From: Ypsolopha sequella
Taxonomy: Eukaryota; Arthropoda; Insecta; Lepidoptera; Ypsolophidae
NCBI GenBank assembly: GCA_934047225.1
Contig: OW203986.1
Coordinates: forward strand, 13,457,221 to 13,521,220
Direction of reading: 5' to 3'
Length of the DNA stretch: 64,000 nucleotides
Part shown: positions 11,221 through 22,309 of the stretch, one piece after another
Layout of the letters: every line of letters starts with the position of its first letter
How positions within the stretch are numbered: the first letter of the stretch is position 1
Program-made: the position numbers and the translations under genes
The notes under the pieces: model-generated
Seen by the model: only the letters and a program-made list of their open reading frames with translations
Told to the model about the DNA's origin: nothing
Databases searched by the model: none

Positions 11221-12262
11221 AAACGGCTGCCTCACACGGTTGGTTCAGCAGTTTTCATACGTCATGACACAGTTAGTTGAGCCGTGTGACGCGGTTTGAT
11301 GTGACAGTGTGAAACGGCTGCCTGAGCCATCTCAACACCGTCTTGCTACGCTATGACATGGTTGGTTGAGCCGTGTGACACGGTTTGATGCGATCGTGTG
11401 AAACGGCTGCCTGAGCCATATGAACACGGCTGTGCCAATCGTCTTCCTAAGATATTACACGGTTGGTTGAGCTGTGTAACGCGGTTTGATGTGATCGTGT
11501 GAAACGGCTGTCTGAGCCATATGAACACGGCTGTGCCAATCGTCTTCCTAAGATATTACACGGTTGGTTGAGCTGTGTAACGCGGTTTGATGTGATCGTG
11601 TGAAACGGCTGCCTGAGCCATGTGAACACGGCTGTCCCAATCGTCTTCCTACGATATTACACGGTTGGTTGAGACGTGTAACGCGGTTTGATGTGATCGT
11701 GTGAAACGGCTGCCTAAGCCATGTGAACACGGCTGTCCCAATAGTCTTCCTACGATATGACACGGCTCAAACAACCGTGTGACGCGGTTTGATGTGATCG
11801 TGTGAAACGGCTGCCTAAGCCTTGTGAATACAGCTGTCCCAATCGTCTTCCTACGATATGACACGGCTCAACCAACCGTGTCATATCGTAGGAAGACGAC
11901 TGGGGCATCCGCGTTGAGATGACTCAGGCAGCCGTTTCACACGATCATATCAAACCACGTCACACGGCTCAACTTACCGTGTGATATCGTAGGAAGGAAG
12001 ACGATTAAGACAGCCGTGTTCACATGGCTTATGCAGCAGTTTCACATGATCATATCTCAACACGGCTGCCCCAGTCGTCTTCCTACGATATGACACGGTT
12101 GGTAGAGCAGTGACGCGGTTTGATATGATCGTGGGAAACGGCTGCCCGAGCCATCTCAACACGCCTGCCCCAGTCGTCTTCCTACGCTAAGACACGGTTG
12201 GTTGAGGTGTTTGATGTGGTTTGATGTGGTCATCTGAAAAGGCCACCTGAGCAAGGTGAACA
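11221..12262. repeat. Left subterminal tandem array, ~101-bp unit, with internal inversion
   Basis: The unit contains TGTGAAACGGCTGCCTGAGC, AACACGGCTGTCCCAATCGT, CTTCCTACGATATGACACGG and GCGGTTTGATGTGATCG. Successive units are offset by exactly 101 bp between about 11,346 and 11,864. At 11,865-11,895 the array inverts through a near-perfect palindrome (CTACGATATGACACGG meets CCGTGTCATATCGTAG). It then runs backwards to about 12,045 before returning to the original direction. Short minus-strand frames repeating every 101 bp are artefacts of the periodicity. The array is likely a recognition platform for element-encoded proteins. Confidence 0.85.
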
Positions 12263-13411
12263 CTAAAATAAAAAAAAAGGATTAATTACAACAAATCTCT
12301 TAAAATAAATAAATATTATTTTCATATAGGATATGGTGATGAAAGATTTGTAAATAATTAATACCATTATTTCAATAAACTGACAAATTTATTTAAAAAT
12401 TAATAATTCAGACAAATTTACAATAATTGTTGACAGTTTTAAATTATAATATTTTTGTATTACAAGCTTTGTACCGTTTGTCTATTAAATAGTAACACAG
12501 TTTTGTTTAAGTCCAGATTTGATAAACTACCTAAATGGTTGTTATTACAATTTATAAGACTTTTGTTGAAACATCGAATAAGTTTTTGAAACTTGTTATT
12601 ACATTTTATAAAACTTTTGTTGAAACATCGAATAAGTTTTTGAAAATATCATAGTTGTGAACAATAATTAACACTCAAAACGGGACATATTATGTACCAT
12701 GATTCACATTTACCAAGTTCCAGATATAGTCTGTCCAGTGATCATAGCGCTTGCAACTGCGTCGAAATATCAGGAAACTAATAAAATCTTTCAAATCGTT
12801 GCAAATTAAATTATCAATAAAAAAAATTAACATACCATATCAGGTCCTCCAAAAAGGCCGCTTTGGATGAATATGATTTATTATATGATATTATATTATG
12901 ATTAATTATATGATTAATTATATTAATTATATTATATTATGATTAATTATATTATATGATTTCGTTCTAATGCCGTCTCTTTTGCACGCATGAAAAAACT
13001 CTGACTCCATCCTACTTTCAAATAATTTTATGAAACATTTCACCCAAGTCGGCCTTTTTAGATCCCCAGTAAGTTCTGCTTCGACCCTAACGTGCTCAAA
13101 ATCAAAATTATCACATTTATAGGACTACAGTGAAGGTCACCAACAAGTCCTAAAAATATGTACATAGATCTTATTAATACAGCAATAAAGTTGATGTACC
13201 TACTTATTTATAAGTTTGCAACTTTGTGCAGTTATTAATTTCGACCTTGATTACTTACAACATTTCGTTTCTTAATTATCTAGCTACTTAGCAACTTATG
13301 AATACACTATTAATAAATAAAAAATTTAGAGTCGATAGTAAGCTCGCATCTCCATACAAACTAATTTACAAACTGCACAATGGATTGACTTAAACAAGAA
13401 TATAGGAGCTT
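12263..13411. other. AT-rich 3' flank of the transposase gene inside the element
   Basis: It holds a direct duplication of about 54 bp (12,539-12,645; 'CTTTTGTTGAAACATCGAAT' twice), an AT-only microsatellite around 12,870-12,960 and the degenerate dispersed repeat at 12,837-13,075. It would contain the 3' UTR of the transposase; an AATAAA on the minus strand lies at 12,882-12,877. No gene is seen. Confidence 0.55.
12837..13075 (-). repeat. Degenerate dispersed repeat (partner at 31.44-31.83 kb) nested in the CACTA element
   Basis: Blocks CAGGTCCTCCAAAAAGGCCG, CTAATGCCGTCTCTTTTGCA, 'CTGACTCCATCCTACTTTCA' and GTCGGCCTTTTTAGATCCCC reappear in reverse orientation and order at 31,660-31,830. The copy here is interrupted by an AT microsatellite. 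It is unrelated to the transposase function. Confidence 0.65.
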
Positions 13412-16003
13412 CTAGTCTATGGCATTACGAATTGTTACGAAAAAAGCATCATCGATCAAAGAGGACGTTAGTGTGTTGGGGAAGGGAAATTGCAACTGGT
13501 CTAAAGCAATATATTTCACTTCATGTGTTTTCACCACTTTATAAGCATGAAAGTGGCTGTCGAAGTAAAGTGTTTCGAAGAGGTGGCCTTTTGCATAAGC
13601 CTTACCAACACTGCTGTCGTAATAGATGTTAGTAACTGACATTAGCAAGGGGGCAAACATATCAACACACACCAACTCAAGGAGTAACACATCGCTAGTA
13701 CGATACGTGACGTTATAATCAGCAACAGTAACGTAGGGAACAGAATAAATTAATGCATTCGTAGGTAATGAGAACACATCTATAACAGCTATCTTTTCGT
13801 CTATTGGGAGAGTAGTTAAGGAACCAGGTACATTAACAGGGGCAGTCAGATTTGTTAACAACAAATGGTTCAATTGAAGCTGCAGTTTCTTTGCTGCACT
13901 TTTACAAACATTCACTCTTCCGGCTCCAGCATTAACAGCAGCTTTGCCAGCTCTATGTTTCGACTCGTAGCGCATGCTAGAAATGTGGCCAATAGGTCCC
14001 AGCCTCAACATCATACGTGGGTAATGAATCAGATGATGAAATTTAGGTTTAAGCGTTGATCTGGATAATTTAATGAAAAGTTCATTAAAATCTTTAATAT
14101 AAATGGCAAGCACTTCAGTCAATTGGGAATAAACTTGTTCTGTGAGGATAATATCCATTAATTTGCGTAGCAAGAGATACAACTCATAGTATTCGTAATT
14201 TGTTGAAGACAGGATGTTAGTATGACAACCTATCCTTAATCCATTATCTACTTCATCTACCAGGTGCCCAATCAGCAAGCTAAAATATCTCACAAGTCTA
14301 TGGCATTCAGTCGCCGACATTTTGATTTGAACTGAGTTGGCACCTAACTTTTTTATGGTGGGTGGTTTGTTATTAGAATCAGGACCATAATCAAACTCTA
14401 TTATTCGTGAATTCAGATAATCTAACGTGAAATGCTTCTTTTCAATAAGATTTTCGATAACGACTTTCATGGTGTATCTACAAACCCCTTCCAACAAGTC
14501 ATGCATATAATCAACAGCAACATGTGAGAAAAGATCGAAGAATTTTACGTCTAACCAAACTGAACGCTCCCTGACACCAGTTTCTGTGACATTATCCCGA
14601 TTGACATCCTCCAAATATGTCTCCTTGTCTCTCAACAGAGCGGGGTCTTCAATGCATTGTGAAATAGTTATCTCCTTTGAGGCTTTACATATTCTGCAAG
14701 AGTAATTAGCTCTGAAACTCTGACTGAAACCCAAAATAGTATGCAGACCTAGATTGTCTCCTGTTATAAGACCAAGAATAAACCTCACATTTCCCTCGAA
14801 ACCTTCCATTTTGACGTGGACACCTTCTACGGCAAGGAAATTAATTTCATCAATTACAGTTTTAAAAATTGAGTTACCAAACTCTGTGCGGTCATCTGAA
14901 TGAAAAAGATACAGCAAAAGTATATATTTCAACTGAGAAGCCAGACGAGGAGGGAGTGAAGGAAGAGATATATACATCCCGCCAAGCTTATGAGTACCAG
15001 CATGAGATCCCAAAGCATTTCCAGTCTCAAAATCATCGAAATATATGTGGTAAGGGTACACTTTACTATCTGCGCTTAGAGAATGTTGAGACACAGTCTC
15101 CTTCCAGACAGGAGACTGTGTAAAGTGCTGTATGCAGGGCGATTCATGGCAGCGTTTAACATAAACATCCATTTCTGACATCAACCCTGGAATCGAGAGC
15201 AATCGCTGAAGAACTCTGTGTATTGGGATGAACTGACCAACAACCGGAATACTACGAGGTGGAGGGTGACGTCCCACTACTTCATTTCGAACACCTAGAA
15301 AAACATCTTGGGGTGGAATATAAGAACCCAAGCTGGTGAAGTATTTCTCTCGCTTGTAAATAGACTGGAGTGGCTCTATAACTGCATTTAATGTTTTACG
15401 TAGCTGTTCTATATATGAAGAGACATGTTCGCAGATCACATCGCCAGTGGATGTGGGAAGGTCATTGCTCATCATTTCTAAAGCTACATCCACGAGGTCT
15501 CGGTTAAAACAGCGAAAAGCGTCTACAAAACTCTGGACCGTTTTAAAGGACATACCCGTGTTAGTGTGAAAAGAGCTTATTAATAATCCTAATTGTTGCT
15601 GCAAAAATGTTGACGCATTTTGAGATTGTATTGGTTGCTTAACTTGTTGAGAAGAGGTGTCACTAAACACGGTAGCCATTTTCTCAGGACTTTGAAATAT
15701 GTTACCTGCAGGCATTACACCACTGCTGGTACCAGGTAGGTCTAAATCTAAGCCCTTATCAGGAGTTGAGACTTTAGAGGATGGGACTGATTTACATGGA
15801 GACACAAGAGCAGAGGGTGGAGCATGGTGATGCTGGACATGACGCCTCCATGTGTATACCTCAGAAAACCACCGTGAACACATTCCACACCTAAAACCTC
15901 CCCACCCTTCGACATCACTGTACTTTGGACAACCCACGGTGATATGGGAAAACAGCAAACACAGATCACGGAAACATTTTTTACAGTAATAGCAAGTGAG
16001 CAT
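13412..16003 (-). CDS. CACTA/EnSpm (TNP2-type) transposase with N-terminal zinc fingers
   Basis: The uninterrupted frame gives 863 residues from the ATG at 16,003. Bases to 16,030 are open but start with TTG and are preceded by an in-frame TGA, so the ATG is preferred. Two zinc fingers lie at the N-terminus: C4-x2-C7-x12-H20-x4-C25 and C39-x2-C42-x12-H55-x3-H59. A Ser/Gln-rich linker follows, then the catalytic RNase-H-like region. Visible landmarks are YFDDFETGNALGSH (~321-334), LITGDNLGLH (~412-421), a CRIC knuckle (~436), VDYMHDLLEGVC (~497-508), KPKFHHLIHYP (~652-662) and RYESKHR (~678-684). Acidic residues in the first, third and last are the likely metal ligands. TNP2-family proteins cut both element ends and mediate transposition in the nucleus. 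The stop of the SAM-protein gene is only 86 bases upstream on the same strand. No frameshift or stop is seen. Confidence 0.9.
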   Translation of the reverse strand: MLTCYYCKKCFRDLCLLFSHITVGCPKYSDVEGWGGFRCGMCSRWFSEVYTWRRHVQHHHAPPSALVSPCKSVPSSKVSTPDKGLDLDLPGTSSGVMPAGNIFQSPEKMATVFSDTSSQQVKQPIQSQNASTFLQQQLGLLISSFHTNTGMSFKTVQSFVDAFRCFNRDLVDVALEMMSNDLPTSTGDVICEHVSSYIEQLRKTLNAVIEPLQSIYKREKYFTSLGSYIPPQDVFLGVRNEVVGRHPPPRSIPVVGQFIPIHRVLQRLLSIPGLMSEMDVYVKRCHESPCIQHFTQSPVWKETVSQHSLSADSKVYPYHIYFDDFETGNALGSHAGTHKLGGMYISLPSLPPRLASQLKYILLLYLFHSDDRTEFGNSIFKTVIDEINFLAVEGVHVKMEGFEGNVRFILGLITGDNLGLHTILGFSQSFRANYSCRICKASKEITISQCIEDPALLRDKETYLEDVNRDNVTETGVRERSVWLDVKFFDLFSHVAVDYMHDLLEGVCRYTMKVVIENLIEKKHFTLDYLNSRIIEFDYGPDSNNKPPTIKKLGANSVQIKMSATECHRLVRYFSLLIGHLVDEVDNGLRIGCHTNILSSTNYEYYELYLLLRKLMDIILTEQVYSQLTEVLAIYIKDFNELFIKLSRSTLKPKFHHLIHYPRMMLRLGPIGHISSMRYESKHRAGKAAVNAGAGRVNVCKSAAKKLQLQLNHLLLTNLTAPVNVPGSLTTLPIDEKIAVIDVFSLPTNALIYSVPYVTVADYNVTYRTSDVLLLELVCVDMFAPLLMSVTNIYYDSSVGKAYAKGHLFETLYFDSHFHAYKVVKTHEVKYIALDQLQFPFPNTLTSSLIDDAFFVTIRNAID

Positions 16004-16240
16004 CTTGAATTTATTATAAATTGTATACAATAATAAGTCTCTTCAATCAGAGGGTAAGTCTCTTCAGTCAGAGAAGAGAGTAAGTCTCTTCAGTCAGAGG
16101 GAAAGTCTCCAGTTTCTAGAGAGGAAGACTCTCCAGTCTCTTGAGAGGGATTGTCTCTAGTCTCTTGAGAGGGAGTGTCTCTAGTCTCTTGAGAGGGAGT
16201 GTCTCTAGTCTCTTGAGAGGAAGACTTTTCATTTTCTTGT
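16004..16240 (-). repeat. Tandem repeat spanning the end of the SAM-protein gene and the 86-bp spacer
   Basis: Imperfect units of roughly 24 bp (AGTCTCTTGAGAGGGAGTGT and the drifted AGTCTCTTCAGTCAGAGGG) run from about 16,235 to 16,036. They encode the SQETRD-type repeats at the C-terminus of the SAM protein and continue beyond its stop codon. Expansion or drift of the array therefore sets both the protein tail and the distance to the transposase start. Confidence 0.7.
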
Positions 16241-19200
16241 GAGCAACGGTTTTCAATTTCATTGAGGAAACTGTTCACATCAATTATATATTTGTCATGC
16301 TTTGCATCTCTTATGCCATAGCAAGTAAACTGTAGCATCTGCCAGATGTGCTCACACTGTATTGGGTACCTAAGGTTAAAAACGTAGAAAATTTTAAAAC
16401 ATAGGTCTACAGCTTCCAGAATATTAGAACAGCAGAACCAAATGCCATCAACAACAACGAATGCGCTATGAATGTTAGCCAAGTCCTCACCTATAGCAAT
16501 AACTAGAGGTTGTACCCCAATACCTGAAGACGCCGAAGGTTTTGAAGCTTCTTCTCTGAGTTCCTGTAGATGAGCCTCTCCCTCACTGCGGGTTTTGGCA
16601 ACATATATGAAGCGGATGGCTGCGTCAAACCGCGAGGCTTTAGTTCGAATACCGGTCTTTCCTCCGACGATTGCAAATGGCAATAAAAGAAGTACTGCAG
16701 TCAGCTTCTGTAATTCAGTATCTGAAAAATAAAACTTTATGTTAATAAATAAAGTGCATGGCCACAAAAGATTATCGAATTTATAAATAAGTAAAAACTG
16801 CCCAAACGCCGTCGCGACCACGCAGAGTAAAGGTTTCCGTAGTCAGTACGGTTTTAGAGCACTCAGCAAAAGCGGTGGGACGACTGTGTGTCAGGCAATC
16901 ATGGCAGTGGAACCGAGATGTGGACTTACTTCGGTGACTCTGGTTCTTTTGGGAGTACGGAACAGATCGTTGCAGATCGATATAAAAGACACAAAAAACA
17001 TTATATTCTATTACCTTTTGGAAGATCGTGAATCTTTTGTTGCTGAGCCCTTAATGGCTTCGACAATGATCTCAGTTTTGTATAAGCTCTATTTTCAATC
17101 AAATCTGAGTTTTTTCGTAATCCGGTATACAGCGCTGAGGGGCTAATATTTGAATAATTGAGAGCAAAGTCAATGTTTATCTGTGAAGCAAAAATACACA
17201 AGTTTGAAAAAATAAAACTCTGACATAATATATGTTATTTAAAATTATATATTATCTACTGTGTCATAGTGTAGAAAAAGGATGCAATGAAAACTCTCAT
17301 ATGAATCATAAAAGTGCATTTAACTTACCAGGTGTGGACCAACGTTCGGCAGACAAAGCACAGGGAAATACTTTATATACTGTGCAGCTGACACAGACAG
17401 TAAGTACCTCTTGCGAACTGACCAAGTGGCTTTCCAGGCTGTTTCTAATATTGATGTTGATTCTAAGCCCTGGTACTTAAATATTGTTGTAATGTCACCA
17501 TTAGTTTTCAGCTCCGCTGTCGAAAAAGTTGGGAATAATTAAAAAATAAATGTTAAAACAACAGGACCCAAGACCATAAGCATAACTAGGTTATGATTTT
17601 AGCAGTATATATTTTGGGCAATATTATAAAAGTCAAAGTTAACTGAGTTGGCCTCTAGCCTAAAGGAACTTAAACATTTAATATGAACTGTTACCTTCCA
17701 AATCTTGAACCTGACCAAGGTCTTCATCCCGCAATGCCAGCTGTGTCTCCCTCTTGCGGTGACGTCGCACTGTACCAATTAAATCTAAATCCTCATTGAC
17801 AGATGCCTTTGATGTAGTGCTGGATGAGGCCTTTTTTACTAACCCTCTGGTTTCCCGCCAAATAGCCTGCCTTTTGCCATATCTTCATCAGAACATGAAA
17901 TTAGAGATGGAATTCAATACCAATCTTTTAATTTAGACTTTTATTTTGTACAAAATGTGGAATGGTCTTGATCAACGATTAATTTTTTATTCGAAAAACT
18001 AAATTTCTAATTTAAGAAATAGAAGAGCAGAGATTGAAAAAGAATTGTCGTTTTACCTGTCATACAACTTCCCATGAGGCCGCGCAGAGGCGCTTGGTGG
18101 CGCTTTTGCTCCTGGAGAAAGTTGGGTCAACTCTTGTTTCAAGGGAGGGGTGATGCTAAACCAAATAGCCTCTGGTTCCTTTGGGAACAAATCGTTAACA
18201 TGCTTTGCCCATTGAATAAAATCACCATATGGAAGTTTTGGTTTCTGATCGCCCCTATTCTTCAGGAGGTGGTCAAGAATAATGTCACAGAGTACACTCT
18301 GCTCGCTTCTGCGGTATTCCCTCTGCAGTCCAATCTTCAGCAACTGTCTGGTTGCAGAAGATTTCTCCAGCAAGTTTCTAAGAGGATTGCAGTTGCCTGG
18401 TGCGGATGTTAGGAGTGCTGCCTCATTACTCTCGTCAGCTTCACTTTGCGATTGAGAAGGTTGTTTGGTGAGTGGCCTACAAAATGAAACGAAAAAATGA
18501 ATATATGTCCAAGATGCCTACCTAACCAAGAAAAAAAAAAGCCATCAACTTGGCGGTAGTTGACCACAGAGGCTAAGGTGAATTTTTTAGAGTGCAATTT
18601 AAAAAATTTCAAATACATGGTGAAATCATACCTTGTTCCCACCTCCACTTCACTTTCCGAGCTGCTGTATTGCCGAAGTAGATCAAATTGGTTATATTGT
18701 TGTGTTGTAGAAGGATTTGACAGTTTTTCAGCCTGCAGTTGAAAACAACACTTACTTTTTATACCTACTTAGAGCCAAATTTTAAATGTCTGGATAACGC
18801 TTAACTTTTTTGACATTTAATAGAAAGGTAATGATTTTCATTTGTCAAACAAGTTACCCAAACATAGAGATATTGACTCGTAGCTATATAAAAACAGGTA
18901 CCCATGCATCCAAACAGACATATACAGACATTACCAATACACATAAACATGCACATGCACACACTTATACATCACGCAATCAAACACCACCAGTTTGTTA
19001 ATTAGCAAGCACCAAGTTAGACCATTGTCCGTGAGTCAAGAAATTGTGTCCGGCCATAGAGATGTATGTGCAGCGGTGTGGTCTAAGCCCCACTGGTGTC
19101 AAACATCAATTTTTTCGATACATTATGTATATTACATCACACAGTTAGTAAAACATTCAGATCAGAAGGCAAGATCTTACTAATTGGTCTTACTTGTGCA

Positions 19201-20267
19201 ACGCAATGAAGAGATGGATATTTGAATATTCTGAAAATTACAATGCAATTTATAGACAAAATATAGACTTAAATATAGATTTTAATTAAAAATATACACT
19301 CAACAGCACAGAATGTGTGCCAAAGCAATATTTTCATACAAATGAGGTCATTTCGAAGCCTCGGTTCTCCATCAGGTAACGATTTGGATGAGTTTTGACA
19401 GCCGTTATCCAAAGTATTGATGGAGGAGTTCTAGACCGTATAAGACACCCAACTGATCAAACCAACAGTTCACTCCGGAGTTGTCTCGCAACACAATACC
19501 TTAAAAGTGGCATTATAATGTATAGAAATCCGAACACTCAGAACGCAGAACTCAGAACGCCCCTGATGTAAACGGCTTGTCTGATCAGTTAGGCACCTTG
19601 GTGGTCTGGACCCCATCCATCTGTACTCTGTATAGCTGCTATCAGATTGTATCCAAATGTGTTACCTGATGGAGAACAAAGTCTTCAAACCGACCTCGTT
19701 TGAATGAAAATATTGCTTTGGCCCAGATTCTGTGCCGCTGAGTGTGTAGATTTTTATTTAATATAACCTCAAGGGTGGTCCTATATAAACTTGAGTCAGG
19801 ATTGTTTGAAGTCTGTTGTCTTACATTTTTAATTAAGTACACATATATTTACAATTTTTAACCAAACAAAAATATGAATCAAGTTAGCAAACAGATAAGA
19901 ACTAACCTCTTTGCATCCACTCATCCATTCTTTCCATTTCATGCTGTACATGGTTCGATCGGGCATGTTTGAAAAGTTCAGTAATGCAAAGTTATCATTA
20001 GTTGGTTCCAGAGACTTAAGAAGATCGATTGAAGTGTACCCTTTATCTGAAAAGAGTGCCCATTATAACATAAAACTTAGCTTGTCCCATGGTATATTAT
20101 TCGGCCATGGCTTGTCCAAGCTCCGCGCCTGATGCGCCATCCGCCATGATGCTAACAAAATGCAGGTTGTGAAAAAATGGGCTTTTAAACTTACCAATAA
20201 TCACTTTTATAGCCTCCTGGGATAATTTCCATTCATTTAGAAGATCGTTTACTTGATTTAATTCCAT
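16090..20267 (-). CDS. SAM-domain accessory protein of the CACTA element (SAMD3-like), eight exons, 635 residues
   Basis: Exons, 5' to 3' on the minus strand: 20267-20195, 20046-19907, 18732-18632, 18476-18057, 17882-17695, 17516-17329, 17180-17015, 16721-16090. Every junction is GT...AG, phases match, and the 1,908 coding bases give 635 codons plus TGA. Residues 1-~72 (LNQVNDLLNEWKLS..., TSIDLLKSLEP) look like a SAM domain, a protein-interaction module. Exon 4 carries CDIILDHLLKN and GKLYDRYGKRQAIW across the exon 4-5 join. The last exon carries FVVVDGIWFCCSNILEAVDL and FKIFYVFNLRYP, the C-terminal module I associate with SAMD3-like proteins. The tail is an SQETRD-type repeat. It lies upstream of the transposase on the same strand, so it may be the functional counterpart of plant TNPA; that role is inferred. 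The exon 5 acceptor (GATGAAG) is weak. Confidence 0.8.
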
Positions 20268-20545
20268 TTTATTGTACACAAACCAAGTATTGTATTTATT
20301 GTTACCCAGTTAAATAATCCAAGTTTACCGCAAACAACCACAAACAACGTGACGACGAGAAAGAAAAAATTGTGTTGCCAACTCCATGGAGAAGATTCCC
20401 CTAAGGAAATTTTCTAATACCGTACATAACCAAATAATAAGTACTTAAAAATTTTTCTTATTGAAGAAAAAATAAGTTAGTACCTTGGTACATACATACC
20501 TACCTAAAAAATTATTTGTTAAAAATCTATGAAATGAATGAGTAG
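20268..20545 (-). promoter_or_regulatory. Probable 5' UTR / promoter region of the SAM-protein gene
   Basis: The region directly upstream of the inferred ATG (20,267) must hold the start of transcription. No clear TATA box or initiator was identified. A frame open a little further upstream begins with GTG, so the ATG followed by GAATTAAATC is taken as the start. Confidence 0.35.
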
Positions 20546-21081
20546 TTTTCCAGGCCAGCTTCCACAAAATTTTCATAGATGGCGCTGTCTAAAGATATGA
20601 TAAAGTATTAATCTCCGGGATGAGAAGGTTTTTCCGAAATAATGAAAACAAATTAAATTCAACTTTGGTTGATCACTGGCTGTGAGTGATAACATTCTGC
20701 ACCTTCGTTGTGTTTGTTTTGATGTAATATTGTCTCGGATAACTTTAATACCAATACTAGACTAACTGATGCCGAAAATCTGGACACCGGTTCCTACAAA
20801 ATATGAAGACTTAGCTACGCAACCGATTGGACACTATTAACGACGATGATTTTGGACTCGGATACCTTTGGCGAAACTAAAGTGTTGAACTGAACTGCTC
20901 AAAACTACTATCATTATAAACAAAGAATACGGTTTTTTGTCCCGAGCAGCATATAAAACAGAATAAAATTAAAGAAGCAAAATGATAAGCGAACAGGAAA
21001 AGAATCTGTAATTGTAAAGTATTTATTTAAGTCCTTAGACAGCGCCATCTATGAGATTATTATGGAAGCTAGCCTGGAAAA
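20546..21081. mobile_element. Foldback/MITE element nested in the CACTA transposon
   Basis: The left arm starts TTTTCCAGGCCAGCTTCCAC and includes CATAGATGGCGCTGTCTAAG. The right arm (21,034-21,081) is its inverted counterpart, CTTAGACAGCGCCATCTATG ... GCTAGCCTGGAAAA. The arms are about 48 bp with a handful of mismatches around a core of about 440 bp that has no gene. It inserted into the upstream region of the SAM gene and so may affect its expression. The flanks do not show an obvious target duplication. Confidence 0.75.
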
Positions 21082-21792
21082 CGGCTCATCCTCTGGATCA
21101 TACGAACCGATCGCCAAACTCCACACTTAAAGGGGCGTATTAATTTGTTGTCTCGCTTAGAGCGATACACCCTTCCGTTTGTGCAATAGAGAAGTTGAAA
21201 GTTTTGCCGAAAATATGCCCATGCGTTTAGAAGTTAGACTTCAGTTTCCATTATTTGTATTTGTATTTGTAAATTTTATGGCTTCTATCATTACCTTGAC
21301 AATGATAACGAACCCGCTGTTAGATTTGTGACTATGGTAGAATTTATCACTGAAGTGACACCCAAAATGGTGTGTTTTAGCCCCGTTGGACGAGTTTTCT
21401 GATATCTGTTTTTCTTGTCCTAAAGCTAAGGTTATCAAAGTTACTTAAGTTTTAATAAAATTTTAGGTAATCTGGAAGAATGACATCTATTATCTACCTA
21501 TGGCAGAATTTCCTTACGTACAATCCTTAGGAGTGGACATCATGAGCGCAGCAGCTCGGTTGTGGACATGATCAAATGAAGTATTATTTAATTTCGCTCT
21601 CACATACATGCATTGATGAACGTTGCAAACGCAATACAATTAATATCATCAATCGTCGTGGGCACAAAATTGAAAACGTGTGTTCGGAGAAACACAATTT
21701 CGGCAATACCGTAAAGGTTTTCAACCATATTACTGACTAAAATTAATCTAGATTATAATTCAATCTACATCAATATTATCCATGGTGAGCCA
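21082..21792. other. Degenerate repeat-derived sequence within the element
   Basis: Parts of 21,580-21,765 ('AAATTGAAAACGTGTGTT', 'GGTTTTCAACCATATTACTG', 'TTAATCTAGATTATAA') resemble 31,470-31,660, so this looks like another drifted copy of that dispersed family. No gene was found. Confidence 0.45.
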
Positions 21793-22006
21793 ATTGCATA
21801 AAATTGATAACGTAAAGGACAATAACTTTTTTCGCGTTGAATTACTGATTTTTTAACAGCACCGTGTGGGGCCGTAGACTTCTATAGGAGGTAATAGCTT
21901 CAATTTGATGTCTCTCACTCAGGGGACCTAAGAAAAAGGGTCTTGATACACAAACCGACAGACAGACGGACTGACGGGCCATAAAATTACCCTATAAGGG
22001 TTCCTT
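21793..22006 (-). repeat. GGGTTCC-type dispersed repeat, second subtype, minus strand
   Basis: On the minus strand it reads GGAACCCTTATAGGG-like, then CGTCAGTCCGTCTGTCTGTC, AAGACCCTTTTTCTTAGG, ATACCTCC-like and GTCTACGGCCCCACACGGTG. This matches 30,041-30,270 read in the forward direction. It is nested inside the CACTA element and non-coding. Confidence 0.7.
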
Positions 22007-22309
22007 TTTTTAATTTTGAGGTACGAAACACTAAAAATAAACGAATTAAAAACGAATACAACAATAAATTCTAACATTCAGGTTTGGCACGTAGTAATAT
22101 TTTTCCCTTGGTCTTAATTTTAAGGGCAGGTAGGAAAAAAATCTGCGAGCAATACCGCATAGGCGCTTGCTTGCTATTAATTTACTATTCAAATTTGTAA
22201 GGTTGTTTCGCAGTATTGAGAAAATTGTATATTTATTTAGATAGGATTAAGGTAAAAGAGTAATAAATACAAAGGATAAAACAAAAGTTATTATCCCCCA
22301 TCTAAAAAG

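Noticed and set aside
11346..12162. Series of 60-71 codon minus-strand frames with similar sequences, resembling a tandem gene family
   Set aside because: They recur every 101 bp and simply read the subterminal tandem array of the CACTA element.
16031..16040. Transposase start at the TTG at 16,030, giving 872 residues
   Set aside because: A TGA in the same frame lies a few codons upstream, TTG is a poor eukaryotic start, and the ATG at 16,003 has a good context directly before the first zinc finger.
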